Source of the DNA: Larus michahellis
Lineage: Eukaryota; Chordata; Aves; Charadriiformes; Laridae
Length of the DNA: 64,000 bases
Direction of reading: 5' to 3'
Assembly (NCBI RefSeq): GCF_964199755.1
Contig: NC_133911.1
Location: 3,871,001-3,935,000, forward strand
Both the position numbers and the translations under genes were made by a program. The notes beneath the pieces were generated by a model that saw nothing but the letters and a program-made list of their open reading frames with translations, was not told the origin of the DNA and searched no databases. How positions within the stretch are numbered: the first letter of the stretch is position 1; each line of letters starts with the position of its first letter. Positions 13,424-27,100 of this stretch are shown one piece after another.

Positions 13424-13655
13424 TGAGAATCGCAAAATGGCTGAGGTTGGAACGGACCTCTGGACGTCACCTGGTCCAGCCCTGTGCTCAAGCAGGGCCA
13501 CCCAGAGACGGTTGCCCAGGCCCGTCTGCAGGCAGCTTCTGAGTATCTCCAAGGTTGGAGACTCCTCAACCTCTTTGAGCAACCTGGCCCAGTGCTCAGT
13601 CACCCTCACAGTAAAACACTGTTTCCCAGTGTTCAGCCAGAAACTCCTGTGTTTC
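13424..13655 (-). mobile_element. diverged CR1 LINE 3' fragment
   Basis: Inverted orientation with a degraded tail (GAGAATCGCAAAATGG). The body contains the usual CR1 3' UTR wording GGTTGGAACGGACCTCTGG and the end of ORF2. It is more diverged than the copy at 12767, so probably older. Confidence 0.8.
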
Positions 13656-16600
13656 ATTGCTCTCATCTCTCTTTTTCAGTTACATACCTGTAATTTCAAA
13701 CTGTAACCTCCCCAGCATAGCAGGTTTCTCCTTTGCCTGGATTCCAGTTAGGGGGAGTTTTCCCTTCAAAGAAGAAAAGAAAAAAATGTGCTTTTCCTTT
13801 GCCTCCTCCCATTTCTCCTTGCTATTCAGATGTTTTCATCACCCCGTGCTGCTCAGTAGCTCCAGCTCCTTTTAGTTCTTCGCTTATTTGACCATTTCCA
13901 GTATTTCCTCTGTTACCTTGTATGTGATTGCAGTTCTGTCCGTATCCACAGAGAGGAAAAGCAGGTCTTCTGGAAACAGGATCAGCAGTCTTTCCTCAGG
14001 GGCCTGTGGAAAAGAGGCACCTTGGAGACAGCAAAAACTTTCAATGACGTCCGCTCAGTGCGTCTGTCTCAGTCAAAGGCAGAATAGGGAGTTTAATGAC
14101 TGTGACAATACACCAAAACTTGGAACTCTGCAGCACCCACTTGCTCTGGTGTCAGCCACACATACCCCGCTTTGTATTTCTTATTCAGGTTGGCTATTCA
14201 TTGCTTAGAAAGCTGATAGGGTATCACAAAGTGCCGAGCTTTTTTTTAGAATAGGTCAGTCACACGTCTGCAAGGAGGTGTTTAGAAAATGGTGAGACCT
14301 TCCTGTGTGATGGGAAAGGGGGGGACTGTCCCTCCCAGCTCTACTGCCTTGGGAGTTGAGTGCAACTCTTTGGACACATTGTCAGAAGCAGCTTTCAGAC
14401 AAAAGCATCTCCTTTTGTCTCTTTAATACTGTGAATCTTTGACATAATTAACCTTCTTTTTTGTATTTTTTTTCCCTCCCCTTTTCTTTAAGCAACAGTA
14501 TCATGTGAGCCTAAACTTTCACTGGTTCCAGCCTTCTTAAAGCCACCCACACGTCAGAGTGGTATCGGTGTACATTACCCCCATGCAGCCACTAGTCACT
14601 TGCACCATGGTCAAATATTGGATCCTTCCCAGATGCTGAATAGGTTTTCCTTCCCACTTCAGAATGGTGTTACACCACAGATGTCTCACCAGCTCCCTTT
14701 TCTTCCACTGTTCATCACATGGCACCTTTTTTTTTTTTTTTTGAGACAGAATGAAATAAGATAAAACTACAAGTATGATGTTTTTCAGGATTATACGGTC
14801 ATAAAAGAAAAGGTATCTAGGAAATAACACTTGGAAGTTGTGAAACCCAGGATGAAGTTCCTAGTTTGCTGTAGGTTTCCTACCTACTTGAAGAAGATCA
14901 TGGGTGCTGTGGTTTCATGAGAAGCAACTGAGACAACCAAACAGCTTTATCTATTAAAAGGGTAAGCTCTCATTTTCCTTCTGCCCCTCAGAGGAGGTTG
15001 TTTGAGACACTGGTTTGATTTGAATTAGAATTTCATCTTAGTTCAAAGCACTTTCAGATTGCTATTCAGGTCCCTTTATTTGGGGATATTTTCCTTTTCC
15101 TTCGAAGCAGTGCTGTGCAGCTAACAGGAGAGTGGGGTTTGATGTGGGCGCTCGGTATACGTGGCTGTGCTCAGTCCCGGATGGATTTCTGCAATCTATA
15201 TCGAATCCTTAGAGCAGGACCACCTGGGCTGACTACTGCAAAATTAGCTTGTGTCCGCTACTACAAACAATTACATGAACTGTAGGGAACATCAGAAATC
15301 AGCAGCTCTTAAGGATGGCTGGTCTGGGTTGTAGTTTCTCCCCCCAGCCTGAAGACAAGCGTTGGACACAACTAAGGTGCAGCGTTGCCCTGGAGTCTGT
15401 GCCACGCTAGCCAACAAGGACAGCGGAGGGGATGTTTAAAAAAGGGGGAACCTTAGCAGAACTGTTAGTAAATAACACTAGGGAGAGGGGAAAGACTGGC
15501 TTTCCAGTTGGCTCTTACCCTGTAGGAATGGGAGCGTACCACCCCATGGGCAGAGGCTTTGGAGGACTCGTTGGGTTGGTGTCTGTGAATTCCCTACGGC
15601 ACAGCTGTGCGGATGTTCTCAGTGGCAGCGTAACCCTGCCATCTGGTGACCCTGGTGGATGTTGCAGTGCGTCGCTTGTGTGACAGCATGTATTGAAGGG
15701 TAAAGTCTTTATTCGGTGACTGTAACTAAGAGGAAATTTATTTTTTTTTAACGAGTGTAGTAGTTACATCCCTACATCTACTGCTACATTTGTAGTAGAA
15801 CAAAAACAATCATCAGTTTTTCTAAAATCTCTCAGCTGCAGATTTGCGTGCAGCAAGTTTACTTGCCTAGAACAGCATCCTCAAGTAACACCACTGTTCG
15901 TTTCCACCCTGCCTTCTAAAGATCCCTGAAGAACCCTGTCCACTTTCAAAGCTGCCACTGTTTCCTGTTTTCATCCCGTGCTCTTTACGTCTCTTCTGCA
16001 GCGACTCACCAGAAAAGAGATATTATTGTTGGGACTGACTGGGCAGTGAGCGTTTGCCATCTTGATTTGGTGCTGGAGATGTTGAACCCACATGTCAAAG
16101 TCAGCTGAATTCTGGCAGCAAACGAGCCTGGATTCTATCATGGACCCTGTGCAAAGAAACAGAGATCCCCTGGGTCTGGGGAAGGGCAGTTGGGATCTGC
16201 CTTTGACTCTAGTTGGGTGAATTCTGTGTGCTGCCCCTCCACTCTGTCATTCGTTATCTCCATAGCCATATTCCACCTGTGCTGTGATATCTCATGATGA
16301 AACATGTCTCGCATTGTTCTTGATGGCAGACGCTGGGTTGGCGCTGGGACAGTTTCTTGTTCTACATGCAGACATCAGCATTTGCCCCCTGTTTAGTTTA
16401 AGTAGAAAATTAGAGTCAAGGGCAACCTATAATTTATGTTGCCTTGCACGGGAGGAATTCTAGTTAACCCAAAGGCATTCCTGGTTTAAGGCTGTGCAGC
16501 AGTTGTGTCTACCTGTAAAAACTAAGATTCTGAATTCCTTCCATCTAAGCTATGTCTCATCCCTCTGTGCCACTGTAGCGTGTGCTGCATGTGAGAGTCC

Positions 16601-19219
16601 AGTGCAGAAAGGCACGGCATATTCTCCAGCATGGCTGAATGTTGGAGCGGAGGCACGTCCCTTGTTCAGTAGTCCTCTGCATGGCTGCGTAACCCCTCTC
16701 ATCTTCTAGCCATGTGGGCCAGTCCTTGAAGGCTAGAGCATGGGTATCATGCTTGTGACCTGCTTTGTGACTATCACAGGCCTTTCAGGAAATGGCTTAC
16801 CAGAAATTTCAAATGTGTGGCTGATTGCACTCGCAATCTCTCTCAGACGCATCCCAGCAAGAGGAAGGAGACCCTGGTACGGAAGGGAATTATGTTAGAA
16901 ATCGATTGGTAACGACGACTTCTCTGTGTCCCGCTGCAGTCCCTCTGATGCACAGCGAAATGCTTTTCTGCAAGCAAGGCTAAAGAATTTCCCATCCTTT
17001 GACCCTTTGACTTTAAGGAAGTCTGTGTGGGATGGCACTTGGCTCATTGGCTCAAGGCGTAGGAAATGGGGAGTTTATTCTTGCTTCCCTACCCATAAAA
17101 TGACTGTCCGCCTTCATAAAGTGCTCTGAGAGATAGGAGTTAGCGGCACCAATAGACCAAGGCTGGTGTTGAAAAGTACTTTGTATGAACAAGGTGGACT
17201 TTCATCTGCCTTTCCTCTGAGCAAATAGATATTTAGGAGATCTTGAATACAAACATGAATGCAACAGACACAAAAGGATTCCCGTGGTTTACCTCATAAA
17301 CAAATGCCTTATTTCTGCGATCCACTGAAAGAATCAGCAAGTGGAAGGAGGACAGCACAAGGTAGCATTCACACATCTCCTGGTGAAAGAAGATCAATTA
17401 TATCTTCCCTCCAAAATGTTTCCAATTTTTTTTTCTTTAAAAGGGAAATTATATTTCCTCAAAGTTCTTCACCTTCCCTTCCTTTCTGCTGTCACCTCCA
17501 GCACCGGTGGAGAGGGCTCGATTGTTGCACATACAAATTTGCAACCATAATAACCAGTCCTTATCTCTTTGGGGAAGAGAATACAGAAAACTCCTGACAA
17601 AAAAAAAAAAATGGTTTTGTTTCCCCAGGGAATGAATGAAAAGATTCACGTTGCTCAAGGAAGTGGCTATGAAACCCATTCAGCTTTTGCTGGCACTGGT
17701 GAAAAAAGTTGAATGTATTAGAATTAACTCTCAAAAACAAAGGTCAGGATAAATTATAGCTTTAGTCAAGCCCTAGGATTTAACAGTAATTTGGACAGGA
17801 TGTGTGAAATCCAAATTTACCCCCACCTTATCCCTTGTGTGTTACTCAGTGGTTATGGTAAGAGGATGATTACCTCCATGTAATAAGTTCCCAGAAAAAC
17901 CAGGGAGGACCAAATAATTTCCCCAAGAGAGCGAATGCTCATCCCTTCCCAGCCCCTGACAGGCTGTGTGCTCAGCAAGTTCGCTAGTTCCTCCCGTGTT
18001 CTTCCCCACAGTACGTCTGGCTGAAACAAAAAAAAAAACATTAACGTGCATTTCTTCTGGTAATCTTACCAGACAATTGGTAATGGAAACGAGAGCCAAA
18101 CAATTATTTATAACACTAGGTAAAAGACAGAAGGGGTGGTTTTGCAGCCCAGATGTTGACCAACCATGTGAATTTGCATAAATCACTTCCCCTCCCTCTG
18201 AGCATCTTCTCTCAACAATGGTGATAAAACGTGGTCCCAGGAAAAAATCCCAAACTGACTTGTGACGGCAAACTTCCTTGCATGTGAATTTGTAGAGCAA
18301 CGGCCGAAAACCTACACCTGGGCCTCAAAACAGAGAGACCTGTTGGTTACTTGCTTTCAAAACAAAGGGCATGTCGCAGCCTCTGGCACTTTACTGTAAT
18401 GGGATCCAGCGTCAGGATGATGCCGTGGTGGGGGAGGTGAATAGGCCTCTGATTTCTTCCTTGGCTCTATGTATAAATCCTTGCTGGCACGATCCTGCTC
18501 ATACTCACATCTTCTGTTTCTGCTGGGATTGCAGGGTCCCTAGGATGGAGGGATGCGTGACTCTGGCCTTCTGAATTGGACCACATTCTGAAATGGAAAA
18601 GAATATGAAAAGGCACAGAAAAGCACTTACGTGAGTTGTATTTTTAAAAAAAAAAAGAGAGAGAGAGATATCAGTGCTCAGTGAGCAGATAAATGTATGG
18701 ATTTCTGGCATAAATTTGGTGTATTTTAGAATATGCTATTTTTGACAGGAATATTGGTTGGTAACAGCTCAGTGAACTCTAGGGGGACAAAAAATGTAAC
18801 AGATGCAGAATCAGAAAGCAGGCATGTCAGGGAATAACACAGCTGAACTTTTGGGCAACATACCACTAAATGTCCCCTCGCATTAAGCAGGTCCTAAATT
18901 CAGCAGAGCGCTTAGACTCCTAATTTTCCCCTGGCGTTACACAGAAAAGAGTGTAGGGATGATGAAGGCACTCTCAGTGTGCCTGCCTTAATGGACAAAG
19001 AAGGAATAACACCGTTTCTTGTAACATGCTGAGACTGTGGAAGGAAACGCATAATGTAGCTCAACACTTGGTCTGAAGTAAAGAACATAGTGGTGGTATC
19101 GTCTTCGCATATGTAAAAGACCACTGGAAAGAGGAGGGGATCGATTTTTTTCTTTTTGCCTGTGGTGTGTAAGATAGGCAATGGCCTTACCTGCGTTAAA
19201 GATTAGCTATTAGGAAAAA
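13656..19219. other. intergenic, no gene supported
   Basis: I find no exon chain, RNA gene or clear repeat other than homopolymers (T-run 14727-14742, A-run about 17600, A/GA tract 18648-18669). Open frames are short and not conserved in any way I recognise. Confidence 0.45.
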
Positions 19220-19390
19220 ACAAGAGCTTGCCTGGGACATTGCAGAACCTTCATCACTGGAGGTTTTCAAGGACAGGTTAGACAAGAGTCTGACAAGCAA
19301 GATTTAGGAAGAGCTGAGGCTGCTGCAGAGGTGGAAGCAGGACTAAAGGCCTCCTGAGCTTCTTTTGAGGCCTCCGATCTGTCTCTGACA
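19220..19390 (+). mobile_element. old CR1 LINE remnant
   Basis: Phrases such as CATCACTGGAGGTTTTCAAG and GGACTAAAGGCCTCCTGAG match the ORF2 end and 3' UTR of older CR1 families. No clean tail remains. Both borders are estimates. Confidence 0.55.
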
Positions 19391-20279
19391 TGAGAGAGTC
19401 TGATTGAAAGCATCCATTTCTGACAAAACACGAGCGGTGCTTGCCAGAGCCCCAGGAGTTAGTTGTGATTGTCCGCCCAAAACGGAGTTACATCCAGGGC
19501 AGGAAGGAATGTTTCCACCTTCGGTTTCTCAAATGCTGACCCTCTATCTTAAAAGACTGCAACACCTGGGGGGATATGTTGAGGAGAAGTAAGCAGGCTC
19601 TAGTGAGAAGATTAAACGAATCTAACGCTTAGCATTATGGTAAATTCTGGCTAGAGAAAAGGAAGAAGAGAAAGCTTTGCCTTGAAGGGAATCACATTTG
19701 GAAAGCAAATACAGCCACTGCGTTTCAGTCTCCAGCACCGAGTATCTTTCTGTTTGGCTGGAGCTGACTGGCTTTTTTCACGTGCCCCCGAAATCTCTAC
19801 CTACCTGGTCCTGCCTGTCTCCAGGAGCTCCAGCTCACCCTGCCCTGCCCCTGCAGAGCCCGCCTGCCCGGCGCTCAGGCCGCAGCATCCCATGCTTGGC
19901 CACAGGTGCTTCAAATTGATGCTGCAGTCGCAGGATCGCATGAATGTGCCTGAGCTGTGGTCAGTTAGAGTAAGCGCAGGAGAGGAAGGAAACACGCATG
20001 TACCCTTCAACTTACTGCTCATTTACATGCCTCTTGGGTTAGAAGCAGCAGTGTCTGAGATGTAAAAGCATTTCCTGTTGGTTTTAAACCTCTCTCCCTT
20101 CCTCCCCGTCTCCTTGGTCCCCCAAGCGTCACGGTTTCCTGCTGAGATGGTGGCCTGATGCGATAAGTACGTGCTGCTGCTCAGCTGTCACCACAACCAA
20201 ATGAAAAATGAAGGAGAGCCTTAATATAACAAGGTTAAATGTGCAAGGGACAGAGGATCTAATGAGTCGATCTAGCAAG

Positions 20280-20603
20280 ATCTTAAGGGGGCCTACAAGA
20301 AAGCTGGGGAGGGACTTTTTAGGATGTCGGGTAATGGTAGAACTAGAGGGAATGGATTAAAACTAGAGATGGGTCAATTCAGATTGAACTTTAGGAAGAA
20401 GTTCTTCACCCTGAGGGTGGTGAGACACTGGAACAGGTTGCCCAGGGAGGTGGTGGAAGCCCCATCCCTGGAAGTTTTTAAGGCCAGGCTGGACGGGGCT
20501 CTGAGCAACCTGATCTAGTGGGAGGTGTCCCTACCCATGGCAGGGGAGTTGGAACTAGATGATCTTTAAGGTCCCTTCCAACCCTGACAATTCTATGATT
20601 CTG
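20280..20603 (+). mobile_element. CR1 LINE 3' fragment
   Basis: Plus-orientation copy with the last part of ORF2 ([20 protein letters not shown]) open to its natural stop, the 3' UTR, and the tail CAATTCTATGATTCTG. By eye it differs at about seven positions over 320 bases from the 3' part of the copy at 23305-24012, so both come from one recently active subfamily. Confidence 0.92.
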
Positions 20604-20809
20604 AGTGAGGGAGCTGGAAAGGGTTGTCAAGCATTGGAACAGGCTGCCCGGGGAAGTGGTGGAGTCACCATCCCTGGAGGTATTTAAAAGATGTGTAGAT
20701 GCGGTGCTGAGGGACGTGGTTCAGTGGTAACTTGGCAGTGCTGGGTTAACAGTTGGACTTGATGATCTTAAAGGTCTCTTCTGAGCAAAACGATTCTGTG
20801 ATTCTATGA
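20604..20809 (+). mobile_element. second CR1 LINE fragment, directly adjoining
   Basis: Follows the preceding CR1 without spacer and in the same orientation. It reads TGGAACAGGCTGCCCGGGGA and ends in GATTCTGTGATTCTATGA. It belongs to a different, older-looking subfamily. The arrangement fits insertion of one truncated copy at or beside the 5' end of another. Confidence 0.85.
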
Positions 20810-21170
20810 CATACAGCTACGAATGATGGGACAAATGGGGGGATTTCCACTGCTAAGCCTTAGGTTTAGTCTTTGCAGCTTCTCTCCCTGCCTTTTTCTA
20901 TAAGGGCTTTGTGTGTAATAAGTCTGGCCTGTTTCTGGATTGCACCGGTCGATTAACATTGTTTTTAAAAGGGATGAGTTTTCATGTGGTAACGGTTGTC
21001 TCATTTTCTGTAACTTTCCTATAATTTCTGGCTGGCTGGTTAAAGTTTAACTTTCCACAGAAGAACTAAGAATGTATAGAAATAGTTGCTGGTTTTCCAG
21101 TTGAAGTTGATTGATAGCTCTTTGTTTCTCTAAGGTGAAAAAGAGCTGGACATGCACAGCACACACAAGT

Positions 21171-24100
21171 TTAGCTTTTATTTTCTTTTTCTGTCTTCTG
21201 AACTTGTGAAAGCCCCCTTGCTCTGTAACGGTTCCGGGGGTTTTTCCATGATGGTCGAAGAGCTGCATGTGTGGTGCAGTTGGGACAGTTTGTTGACTTT
21301 CTGGGCAAGAAGGCAACTTTTTTTCTAGAGCAACCAAGCTTCTTGGAAGAGTTCTCCAGCCTTTTGGCAGGGCTCTGACCGAAGGGGCTGGTCATGCTGG
21401 TTTGTGGCTTCAGAAATCGGCCTGTGCACGGTCCAGTTCTGAACTTCAAGGGTTGTTTCTGGCCCAGGTCTGCAGCATCCTCATGATAAAGAAGCACAAA
21501 ACGGCCGAGCGTCTCTAAAGGCAAAACTCTCTGGCCTTTGAGGCGCTTTTTGAAAACCTCAAGAACCAAATCTGGAAAAGAAGATGTGGTTGTGAGATGG
21601 TCTAAACGCTCTGACACTAAAATACACCCGAGCTGTCATGTGGGAGGGGAAGTGGTTTCCAACCTGTGATCTGTGGCCTCTGTGGACTACTGCTATTAAG
21701 ACAATTTTAAAAAAAAAAAAAAAAAGAAAAAAAAGAAAAAAAGAACACTACACTTTTCTTGCATCCACTTCAGCCAGCTTCAGCTCCACTGGAAGCATTT
21801 TAGGAGATTGGTAGGAAAAATATTGTAAAATGGCTTACAGTGCCATATAGGATATGAATAAACCCCAAAAGAAACATACATGTGCCCAGGGAGGTCACTG
21901 TATGAAAGTAAGCATGGTAGGGTATTGCTAATCCCCTTCATGCAGACATAGACTCTCCCTTTACTACTTCTTGCAGGGATATCACAGAAAATCAGAGATT
22001 TTGGTCCTCCAGGCAGGAGCAGTTCTAGTTAATGTATATCAGACTACATCAGGATTTTTTCAGTCTTTGTATAGTTCACATAAGAGCTGCCAGCTCTGTT
22101 TGTGAAGTATAGCTGTGTCAGGCGCGCTGTAAAAACCGTCCCAAATTCCCGCACATTCAGAACAACAGGCATGAGAAAAATGTGCAGGTGCAGTTTATAG
22201 GGTCATGTATTAAGATTTAGCCTTTTGTAGGCAAATATGTAAGAAAATATTCTTAAAAATAATTATAACAAAAAAATTTAACCGCTTATTTCTTTCTAAT
22301 GGGGGCATGGCTAAAAAGACTGTAGCTTTTCCAGGTCTGCATGGATTAGAATTTTCAGTGCCTTCTAAATCGCTTACAAACTCAGCAGCGAGTTATCTTT
22401 ATTTGAAGACTGCTTTTGAGCTACAACTGATATAAACAGGAGTCTTTCCTCTGACATGCAATGGAGTGATAGGATTTTCTGCTGCTGGCCACCCCGTGAC
22501 TTGTTCACTCACCAAGACTCTCGTAGACTACAGTTGGGATGATGTCTTTCAAGACTTGGCAGTTGGTATGCAGTGCTGGGTTTGCGTTCATCTCCAGAAG
22601 CCACACCTAGGAGAGATGAATGCCAATGAGGAAGCTAGGCTGGATCTCCTCAGAGTCAGAGCGATGCCCTTTTACTGACTTAGTGAGCACCTTGAGAGGT
22701 GGGAGTGCTAATAAATCCCAACAAAATCCCATAACGCAAAGCACAGGCAGGGCAGAATTTTCATAAGGACTGGGTGAATTAAACAAAATCCCTTTTTGCA
22801 TACATTTACGCCCTTGAGAACAACACTACACATTACTTTGTGTCTCCAGCTGATTCTCTTTAAATTAACTCTTGCTCTATAGGTGTGTAAAGGCACTGTT
22901 GTTCTTAACATATGAGTTTCCATAACAATTTCTAGTTGAGTTTTTTGGATATCATGAAATAAAGTTACAAGGAATCTAGGAATCATTTTGATTTGAGATG
23001 GATGTGGGATCAACACTAAGCAAACGTGGCACTGAGTTTTCAATGAACCCTTGATTTCCTGGATAAGCTTTAGTTTCAGGTAGAAGCCATGTAAGATAAA
23101 GATTTTCCATATCTATACTAGTCTCATCTCTGTTTCCCTTCGAAATGCCGAGCTCTGAAGCAACAAGTGCAGAACGTGATGGTCCAGTTGCAATCTGTGT
23201 GAAACCAAACAACTGACTTGCACGTAATGCTGTTTACGATTTCTTTTCCCTGTAGTGAGAGAAACTCATCTGTTCATTTCCTGCCTCCACCATATGGTGC
23301 TGCATCGTGTATATTGAGAGCAGCCCTGAAGAAAAGGACCTGGGGGTGCTGGTAGACAAGGGGCTCCACATGAGCCGTCAGTGTGCACTTGCAGCCCAGA
23401 AAGCCAACCGTATCCTGGGCTGCATCAGGAGAAGCGTGGCCAGCAGGTCGAGGGAGGTGATTCTCCCCCTCTACTCCACTCTCGTGAGACCCCACCTGGA
23501 GTGCTGCATCCAGTTCTGGAGCCCCTACTACAAGAGAGATACGGAGGTGCTGGAACATGTCCAGAGAAGGGCCACGAGGACGATCAGAGGGCTGGAGCAC
23601 CTCTCCTGTGAGGACAGACTGAGAGAGTTGGGGTTGTTCAGTCTGGAGAAAAGAAGGATCCGAGGAGACCTTTTAGTGGCCTACCAGTATCTTAAGGGGG
23701 CCTACAAGAAAGCTGGGGAGGGACTTGTTAGGATGTCAGGTAATGGTAGGACTAGAGGGAATGGATTAAAACTAGAGATGGGTCAATTCAGATTGAACTT
23801 TAGGAAGTTGTTCTTCACCATGAGGGTGGTGAGACACTGGAACAGGTTGCCCAGGGAGGTGGTGGAAGCCCCATCCCTGGAAGTTTTTAAGGCCAGGCTG
23901 GACGGGGCTCTGAGCAACCTGATCTAGTGGGAGGTGTCCCTACCCATGGCAGGGGAGTTGGAACCAGATGATCTTTAAGGTCCCTTCCAACCCTGACAAT
24001 TCTATGATTCTGTATAACACACGTAGGAACTATTCAGTGTTCTATAAGGAAGGATATTTAATCTTACAACAGCGCCCGGGAGAATCTTACTCCCTTTTAA

Positions 24101-27100
24101 TTGTTTTTAAAAAAATAATTCTAAAAAATGCCTTTTTTTTTTTCTGAAGCAGCAATGAGTTTGCTTGCAAGTACCTGTGAAATGAAGTCTAAGTGTTTGG
24201 TATACTTTGGCAATATGATATATATAACAATAATTTTCACTTCTTTGAAATACTTCATTAAACAAATGAAAAGACTGGTAAGCGAGGACAGTAAATTGTC
24301 TTTTTTTTTTTTTTTTTTCCAGAGAACTGGAACATCTGATCAAAAAAACCTGCTTTGCAGATGCCAACAGAGGGCACCTGAGTTACATATGTTTTTCTTG
24401 GCAAACTCATTCATCTTCTGAGTATGTGTTCTTTTTCCTATTAAAAGTTCATAAGATTTTGTGCTGACAGACAAACTCAGTGAACCTTCATAATTGTCTT
24501 GATTAGGTTTTGGTTTCTTCTCCTTTGAAACAACTAAAACTGACAAAGAGGAGGAAGAAAGTTCTCTGTTCTCAGGCTCTTCATCCTCTACGTTCCCCAT
24601 TTATTGTACCGTGTGTCTCAGTTTTTAAATGTTCTTAACCTCTCAACAACCAGGGCAAGTTAATAAATCCCCTTGGTTCTATTTCAGGAAGAGCGGAGAA
24701 TAAGCATAATGAAATATAAGAGGAGAAGAGAGAACAAGGCCAAGATTCACCATATCTGTGTGAATATCAGGAATTTCACAGGAATTTCATGTAGAATGAA
24801 AATTCCTGTGCTTCCCCCTGCATCTGGCACGCAGGCCACGCTTGCTCAAAATTTCCTAGCAAAAGAAAGGAAACCAAAACCCAGAATGTCTGTCCTCGAC
24901 TTCCTAACCATGGATGGTCCTTTTCCTTTAGGCATCTCAAGTGATGAGAACACTAACGAGTGCCGTGTGGCTTTGGGCAGAAGTGCTGCTCTGGGTGTTT
25001 CCCGGGGATGAAGAGGTTACTGCTCCCTGCAGCCTGCCAGTACAACTCCCATCTTCTGTCGCATCTTAAACTCGCTCTGTCAAGACATCACAGGTAGGCT
25101 TAAAACATTTAAATATTAGGATTTTTCCATAGGTTCTTGAACAGCATGCCGACTGAAACCGGATCATGCATTTACACCGGGATCTGAGGTCTCATTTCTT
25201 CTTCTTTGTATGGTGTTAGGTGCAATATTAGCATCTGCCGCATACTTTTTATTTTCGTCTAGTTTAATTACTATTGTAGTCTCATTGGTCCTTACAGCAG
25301 CAGCTCAATGTCTTTCAAAGGAGCGTTGGGTGACAAGACTGGGCTCTGTCAAGTGTTGACATGGTGGCTAACAAACAGCATAAGACTTGTCTCAGGGGTC
25401 CTTTCCCTGCCGACACGGGCAGAGGTAGGACTTTTTGGTGTGCAGGAAATGCATGACTGAGCCAGAGTTTCGTTCTGTTTAAAGCATTTAGCTTATTTAA
25501 CTGTCTGGGTCTTTGCTGGAGCTCACCATGTGGACACTGAACATCCTGCTGGGGTCTCAGAGAGGGAGGGGGCATCGGTCCCTGCTCTCAGAGGCGCCGA
25601 CTGACGTGATAGCCGAGACTGAATGGGAATGTCTATATCTGTCTCCATCAGAACTCGTACCTAGGATGGTTGTACCATGCTTCAAAGCCCAAAGCTATCC
25701 ACAGCAGGGCTGTCTTGTTCTGCATTTGTGTGGCAGCAGGTGTCCAGGGAGCCTGACCTCTGGCTGGAGCTTTAAGCAGCACTGAAATACCAGTCAGAAA
25801 TAGGAATAAAATCACCTCATCTGTGTGGATGTAGCTGAAGCCACGTGCACAGTCACAAACCAAGCCCTGGAAGGGCTGCTCGGATGTTGCTGACCCAGAA
25901 AGAGACCGGCTTAGCGACAGCGGAGACCACAGCCCAAGGCAGCAGGGTTCTGTACTCCACAGTCTTAACAAGCTTTTATCAGATTTTTTTTATCGTCGTG
26001 ACCTGGAGTGGGCACAACCAAATCTTACAGTATCCATGTGGTACCTCCTACTCCCGGGGTGAATGAAAAGCTGTGTCATTCAAATCAAAGGAACCGTCCC
26101 TGCTTTCACTGGGGATTTGAGTGTTATCTTCATTTATGTACATCCACCACAAATTGGCAAATGGCTTATCTCTGTTCAGTCTGTTCTCTACTGGTAGATA
26201 GCTGGATCCCTTTATGACTGATAAAAAAATGTACACATCTGTCTTCCCAGCATACCTCTGGAGAGAAGGCCTTTTGCTCGGCTGATGCAATGCTTTCTGA
26301 AAACAGGTTCCTTGAGCATTTAAATGACACTGTCCTAAGCTGTGCGGTGACTTCAGCATTTACAGCGCAGCACAAGGAAGCTCCAGAAAACAGTAGGAAA
26401 AAAGCCAACAACAGCAAAACCACATCCGTCGCTTTTGCTCCCTCTTCTCTTCAAGTACTTCATTCTTTTCTCAGTTTACATGTGAATATGCAAAGCTCCG
26501 CAGAAAGCTGTGGTTTCTCAGCAAGCCCTGCTTTCACAGTCTGTGCTTCTAAGAACTCTGAGGCAGGAAAAACACCTTCCAAAGACTGAATCAGGATGCT
26601 GCAGGGCCTTCAAGAATTATTAGGAATGATGCTGGGGGCATTTATATCTCAGACAACTAAGGAAGAGGGAATGGCACGATAAGCTATAGGACTGAATGTA
26701 TAAGACCGTGTTAAATCAGTATAAAGCAGATTGTACACGCGTTGTGAAATAGGATGACAGGGAGGATAAGGCTGTTGTGTATTACAGGTGGAGAAGGCAG
26801 GACGTCAGACCGGGAATTGTAATTTCTGGGTCTAATTGCCCACAGAAAACGGGGAGTTTGCTGCTCCGACCAGTGTTAACTGTGGGTTGAAGCTGCCAGT
26901 CCTGCCTCTGCGGGGAGTGCGCAGGTGTCTCCCGATGCAGCACTGCACCAAGAAAAAAGTAGGTTTGTTGCTCCCCAGCAGGGGCAAGAAAACATAGACA
27001 AACCTAAATGCCTAAATTTCCAGATTAGTCTCTCTCTAAGGGAAGTTCCAGGTTCCAACTGACTCTGTCACCACTAAGCGTCCAGAAATCCTCATCGTTC

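Noticed and set aside
23307-23927. 206-codon open frame as a host gene
   Set aside because: It is the C-terminal part of the CR1 LINE ORF2 and ends in a CR1 3' UTR and tail.
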